DNA from: an uncultured Lachnospiraceae bacterium | GTDB taxonomy: Bacteria; Bacillota; Clostridia; Lachnospirales; Lachnospiraceae | Length of the DNA stretch: 44,874 nucleotides | NCBI GenBank assembly: GCA_947624875.1 | Contig: CANQMA010000010.1 | Location: 1-44,874, forward strand | Direction: 5' to 3' | Translations under genes and position numbers: made by a program | Notes under the pieces: generated by a model | Seen by the model: the letters and a program-made list of their open reading frames with translations, nothing else | Databases searched by the model: none | Told to the model about the DNA's origin: nothing | In this document: in pieces, positions 42,651-44,874 of the stretch | Position numbering within the stretch: position 1 is the first letter of the stretch | How the letters are laid out: the number at the start of each line of letters is the position of its first letter

Positions 42651-42662
42651 AAAGAGGTGTCG

Positions 42663-43691
42663 GTGTTGAAAAATATCAGGATACTAGCAATTGAAACTTC
42701 CTGTGACGAGACTGCAGCAGCAGTTGTGGAAAATGGCAGAAAAGCCTTATCCAATATTATTTCGTCACAGATTGACCTGCACACGCTCTATGGCGGCGTG
42801 GTGCCGGAGATTGCTTCCAGAAAACATATCGAAAAAATAAATTACGTTATTGAAGAAGCGCTGAAACAGGCACAGTGTACCTTAGATGATATCGATGCAA
42901 TCGGCGTCACTTACGGCCCGGGGCTGGTTGGAGCGCTGCTGGTCGGCGTGGCGCAGGCAAAAGCCATTGCGTTTGCAAAAGATTTGCCGCTTGTCGGAGT
43001 CCATCACATCGAAGGACATATCTGTGCAAATTATGTGGAGCATAAAGACTTGAAACCTCCGTTTGTTTGTCTTGTTGTTTCTGGCGGACACACCCATCTG
43101 GTGATTGTGGAAGATTATGGAAAATATCAGATTCTTGGAAAGACAAGAGATGATGCGGCAGGAGAGGCTTTTGACAAGGTGGCGAGAGCCATCGGACTTG
43201 GGTATCCCGGCGGCCCGAAGATTGATCGCGCTGCAAAAGAAGGAAATCCTCATGCCTATGAATTTCCGAGGGCAAAAATAGCAGACAGTGTCTATGATTT
43301 TAGTTTCAGCGGAATGAAATCCGCAGTGCTGAATCAGTTAAATCTGGCAAAAATGAAACAGGAAGAAGTCTGTCAGGCAGACGTGGCGGCTTCTTTTCAA
43401 CAGGCAGTTGTCGATTCGCTGGTCACAAGAGCTATGGCCGCGCTGGAAGAGACCGGAATGAAACAGTTTGCAATCGCAGGAGGCGTGGCATCCAACACGG
43501 CGCTTCGCGCAACCCTGAAACGTGAATGTGAAAAGCGGTCGATTACCTTCTATTATCCGTCTCCTATTTTATGCACCGACAATGCCGTCATGATTGGTTC
43601 TGCGGCATACTTTGAATACATACGCGGGGTTCGGCATGGCTGGAATCTCAATGCCATACCAAATTTAAAACTAGGTGAGAGATATGAGTAA
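42663..43691 (+). CDS. tsaD: TsaD, t6A transferase
   Basis: TsaD transfers the threonylcarbamoyl group to A37 of tRNAs. The 342-residue ASKHA protein has [11 protein letters not shown], the metal-binding [14 protein letters not shown] and [14 protein letters not shown] at 42654-42657 supports the GTG at 42663 (or TTG at 42666) as start rather than the GTG at 42657. It overlaps ispD by 8 bases. Confidence 0.96.
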   Translation: MLKNIRILAIETSCDETAAAVVENGRKALSNIISSQIDLHTLYGGVVPEIASRKHIEKINYVIEEALKQAQCTLDDIDAIGVTYGPGLVGALLVGVAQAKAIAFAKDLPLVGVHHIEGHICANYVEHKDLKPPFVCLVVSGGHTHLVIVEDYGKYQILGKTRDDAAGEAFDKVARAIGLGYPGGPKIDRAAKEGNPHAYEFPRAKIADSVYDFSFSGMKSAVLNQLNLAKMKQEEVCQADVAASFQQAVVDSLVTRAMAALEETGMKQFAIAGGVASNTALRATLKRECEKRSITFYYPSPILCTDNAVMIGSAAYFEYIRGVRHGWNLNAIPNLKLGERYE

Positions 43692-44394
43692 AGTTTCAGC
43701 AATTGTACTTGCAGCCGGAAATGGAAGCCGGATGCAGAGTCGCACAAAAAAACAATTTATGGAAATTTTAGGGAAGCCGGTTTTATGGTATTCCCTATTT
43801 CAATTTGAGCAAAGTTCCGTCGAGCAGATAATTCTTGTCACAGCACAAGAAGATATAGAATATTGTAAAACAGAGATTGTAGATCATTACGGCTTCAAAA
43901 AGGTACGGCACATTGTGGCAGGCGGAAAAGAACGGTATCATTCTGTCATCAATGGACTGGAAAAGGCGACGGGAGACATTGTACTGATTCATGACGGGGC
44001 AAGACCGCTGATAGAGCAACAGATGATTGCAGACAGCATTGCCTGCGCCAAGTTAAATAAGGCCTGCGCCGTCGGCGTTCCGGTAAAAGACACCATTAAA
44101 ATTGTCGAAGACAGCAAAGTGGTAAACACGCCGGAGCGGAGCAGGCTTTGGATGATACAGACGCCTCAGACCTTTCATACCGGTCTCATTCGTGAGGCAT
44201 ACAAAAAAATGATTCAGTCAAAAAACAGACAGATTACAGATGATGCAATGGTAGTTGAACAGTATACAGAAATTCCGGTTTATATGGTTGAGGGAAAATA
44301 CACCAATATCAAAATCACGACGCCGGAAGACATTGTGACAGCAGAAGTTTTTTTGAAGAAGCATCAGAAAGTGTCTGAAAGCATACGGCTTTAA
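43684..44394 (+). CDS. ispD: MEP cytidylyltransferase IspD
   Basis: IspD makes CDP-methylerythritol in the non-mevalonate isoprenoid pathway. The 236-residue protein has the nucleotidyltransferase start [18 protein letters not shown] and the [12 protein letters not shown] region. AGGTGAG lies 6 bases before the ATG inside the end of tsaD. It is the last gene of the operon; short alternative inverted repeats follow (44396-44429). Confidence 0.95.
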   Translation: MSKVSAIVLAAGNGSRMQSRTKKQFMEILGKPVLWYSLFQFEQSSVEQIILVTAQEDIEYCKTEIVDHYGFKKVRHIVAGGKERYHSVINGLEKATGDIVLIHDGARPLIEQQMIADSIACAKLNKACAVGVPVKDTIKIVEDSKVVNTPERSRLWMIQTPQTFHTGLIREAYKKMIQSKNRQITDDAMVVEQYTEIPVYMVEGKYTNIKITTPEDIVTAEVFLKKHQKVSESIRL

Positions 44395-44500
44395 AGCATA
44401 AAAGTGCCGGTTCAGAATGGCTTTTATGCCGGACTTTATAACGCATAGTTTGCATCATAGAGGGGATTTTTCATTTTTTTAAAAAAGTCCATTTTTGTTA

Positions 44501-44529
44501 TTGACACTAAAATAAATTAGTGCTAATAT
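44501..44529 (+). promoter_or_regulatory. Promoter for the serine tRNAs, with an inverted repeat
   Basis: TTGACA (44501-44506) and TAATAT (44524-44529) have a 17-base spacer. CACTAA and TTAGTG form an inverted repeat inside the spacer. TAGTGCTAA at 44518-44526 resembles a CIRCE half-site. Confidence 0.75.
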
Positions 44530-44560
44530 AGTCAAGCACGCTCTAAAAAAGAAGCGTCAC

Positions 44561-44645
44561 GGAGAGGTGTCCGAGTGGTTGATGGTGCTGGTCTTGAAAA
44601 CCAGTGTGGGTAAAACCACCGTGGGTTCGAATCCCACCTTCTCCG
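44561..44645 (+). tRNA. tRNA-Ser (TGA)
   Basis: The 85-base gene folds as a class II tRNA: acceptor GGAGAGG with CTTCTCC, anticodon stem CTGGT/ACCAG, anticodon TGA at 44595-44597, a long variable arm (GTGGG..CCAC) and a GTTCGAATC T loop. No CCA is encoded. Confidence 0.96.
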
Positions 44646-44678
44646 TTCATAGCACAAAGGAATACAGAGTCAACGCTT

Positions 44679-44767
44679 GGAGAAGTACCCAAGTGGCTGA
44701 AGGGGCTCCCCTGGAAAGGGAGTAGGTCGTTAATAGCGGCGCGAGGGTTCAAATCCCTCCTTCTCCG
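44679..44767 (+). tRNA. tRNA-Ser (GGA)
   Basis: The 89-base class II tRNA has acceptor GGAGAAG with CTTCTCC, anticodon stem CTCCC/GGGAG, anticodon GGA at 44713-44715, a long variable arm and a GTTCAAATC T loop. No CCA is encoded. It lies 33 bases after the first tRNA and is likely cotranscribed. Confidence 0.96.
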
Positions 44768-44807
44768 TTTGGTTGAATAATTTATCTAAAAAAGATAAAA
44801 AAAGTAG

Positions 44808-44837
44808 TTGACAGAGAGGGAGCCGGTGTGCTATATT
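44808..44837 (+). promoter_or_regulatory. Strong promoter at the right edge
   Basis: TTGACA (44808-44813) and TATATT (44832-44837) have an 18-base spacer. A 6-bp hairpin, GCTGTC (44844-44849) and GACAGC (44862-44867), starts about 6 bases downstream. The gene served lies outside the window. Confidence 0.7.
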
Positions 44838-44874
44838 AATTAGGCTGTCGCGAAAAAGAGGGACAGCGAAAGAA

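Overview
The window looks like a chromosomal segment of a low-to-moderate GC anaerobic Firmicute, most likely a Lachnospiraceae-type Clostridium relative. This rests on gene content: a group B [FeFe]-hydrogenase, oxygen-sensitive NrdD, ECF vitamin and metal transporters, long-form HPF, an MgtE transporter, and strong GGAGG ribosome binding sites with sigma-A promoters. No phage, integrase, transposase or CRISPR array is visible.

Region by region. (1) 1-1258: an edge with no clear gene, a Cu/Zn superoxide dismutase-like gene broken by one frameshift, and a 49-codon minus-strand gene whose terminator overlaps its stop. (2) 1259-6356: an SDR, a zinc-phospholipase C-like protein and mutY on plus, convergent with an rRNA m5C methyltransferase, then purC behind a good promoter. 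(3) 6555-13525: a long co-oriented run with LOG-family hydrolase, omega-amidase-like nitrilase, histidine phosphatase, the cobalt/nickel ECF transporter cbiM-cbiQ-cbiO, a 72-aa His/Cys protein, a DUF1648 membrane protein and mgtE. (4) 13596-16122: two secreted proteins, a Big2-like plus Cys-type leucine-rich-repeat protein and a transglutaminase-like protein. (5) 16130-18295 minus: an ECF S component and a group B [FeFe]-hydrogenase. (6) 18497-22670: a MATE exporter, then nrdD behind paired NrdR-box-like sites, and a TSCPD-domain protein. (7) 22671-23042: a non-coding block with a long hairpin followed by three 71-bp direct repeats. (8) 23043-28980: a cupin, a 964-aa tandem beta-helix protein, a beta-helix lipoprotein and an aldo/keto reductase, apparently one transcription unit. 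(9) 29024-31295: a minus-strand SDR and an SH3/NlpC-P60 cell-wall hydrolase.

(10) 31637-44394 is core: hpf, secA, prfB (without the usual programmed frameshift), hom and lysC, an FMN riboswitch controlling ribU, and the operon tsaE-tsaB-rimI-rnz-tsaD-ispD (t6A tRNA modification, N-acetylation, tRNA 3' maturation, isoprenoid synthesis). (11) 44501-44874: two serine tRNAs and a strong promoter running off the right edge.

The most unusual material is the 71-bp repeat block, the beta-helix cluster, the small His/Cys protein tied to the cbiMQO transporter, the 49-aa minus-strand gene, and the NrdR and prfB observations. I see no complete, unmistakably new system. All family names come from reading motifs; no database search was run.
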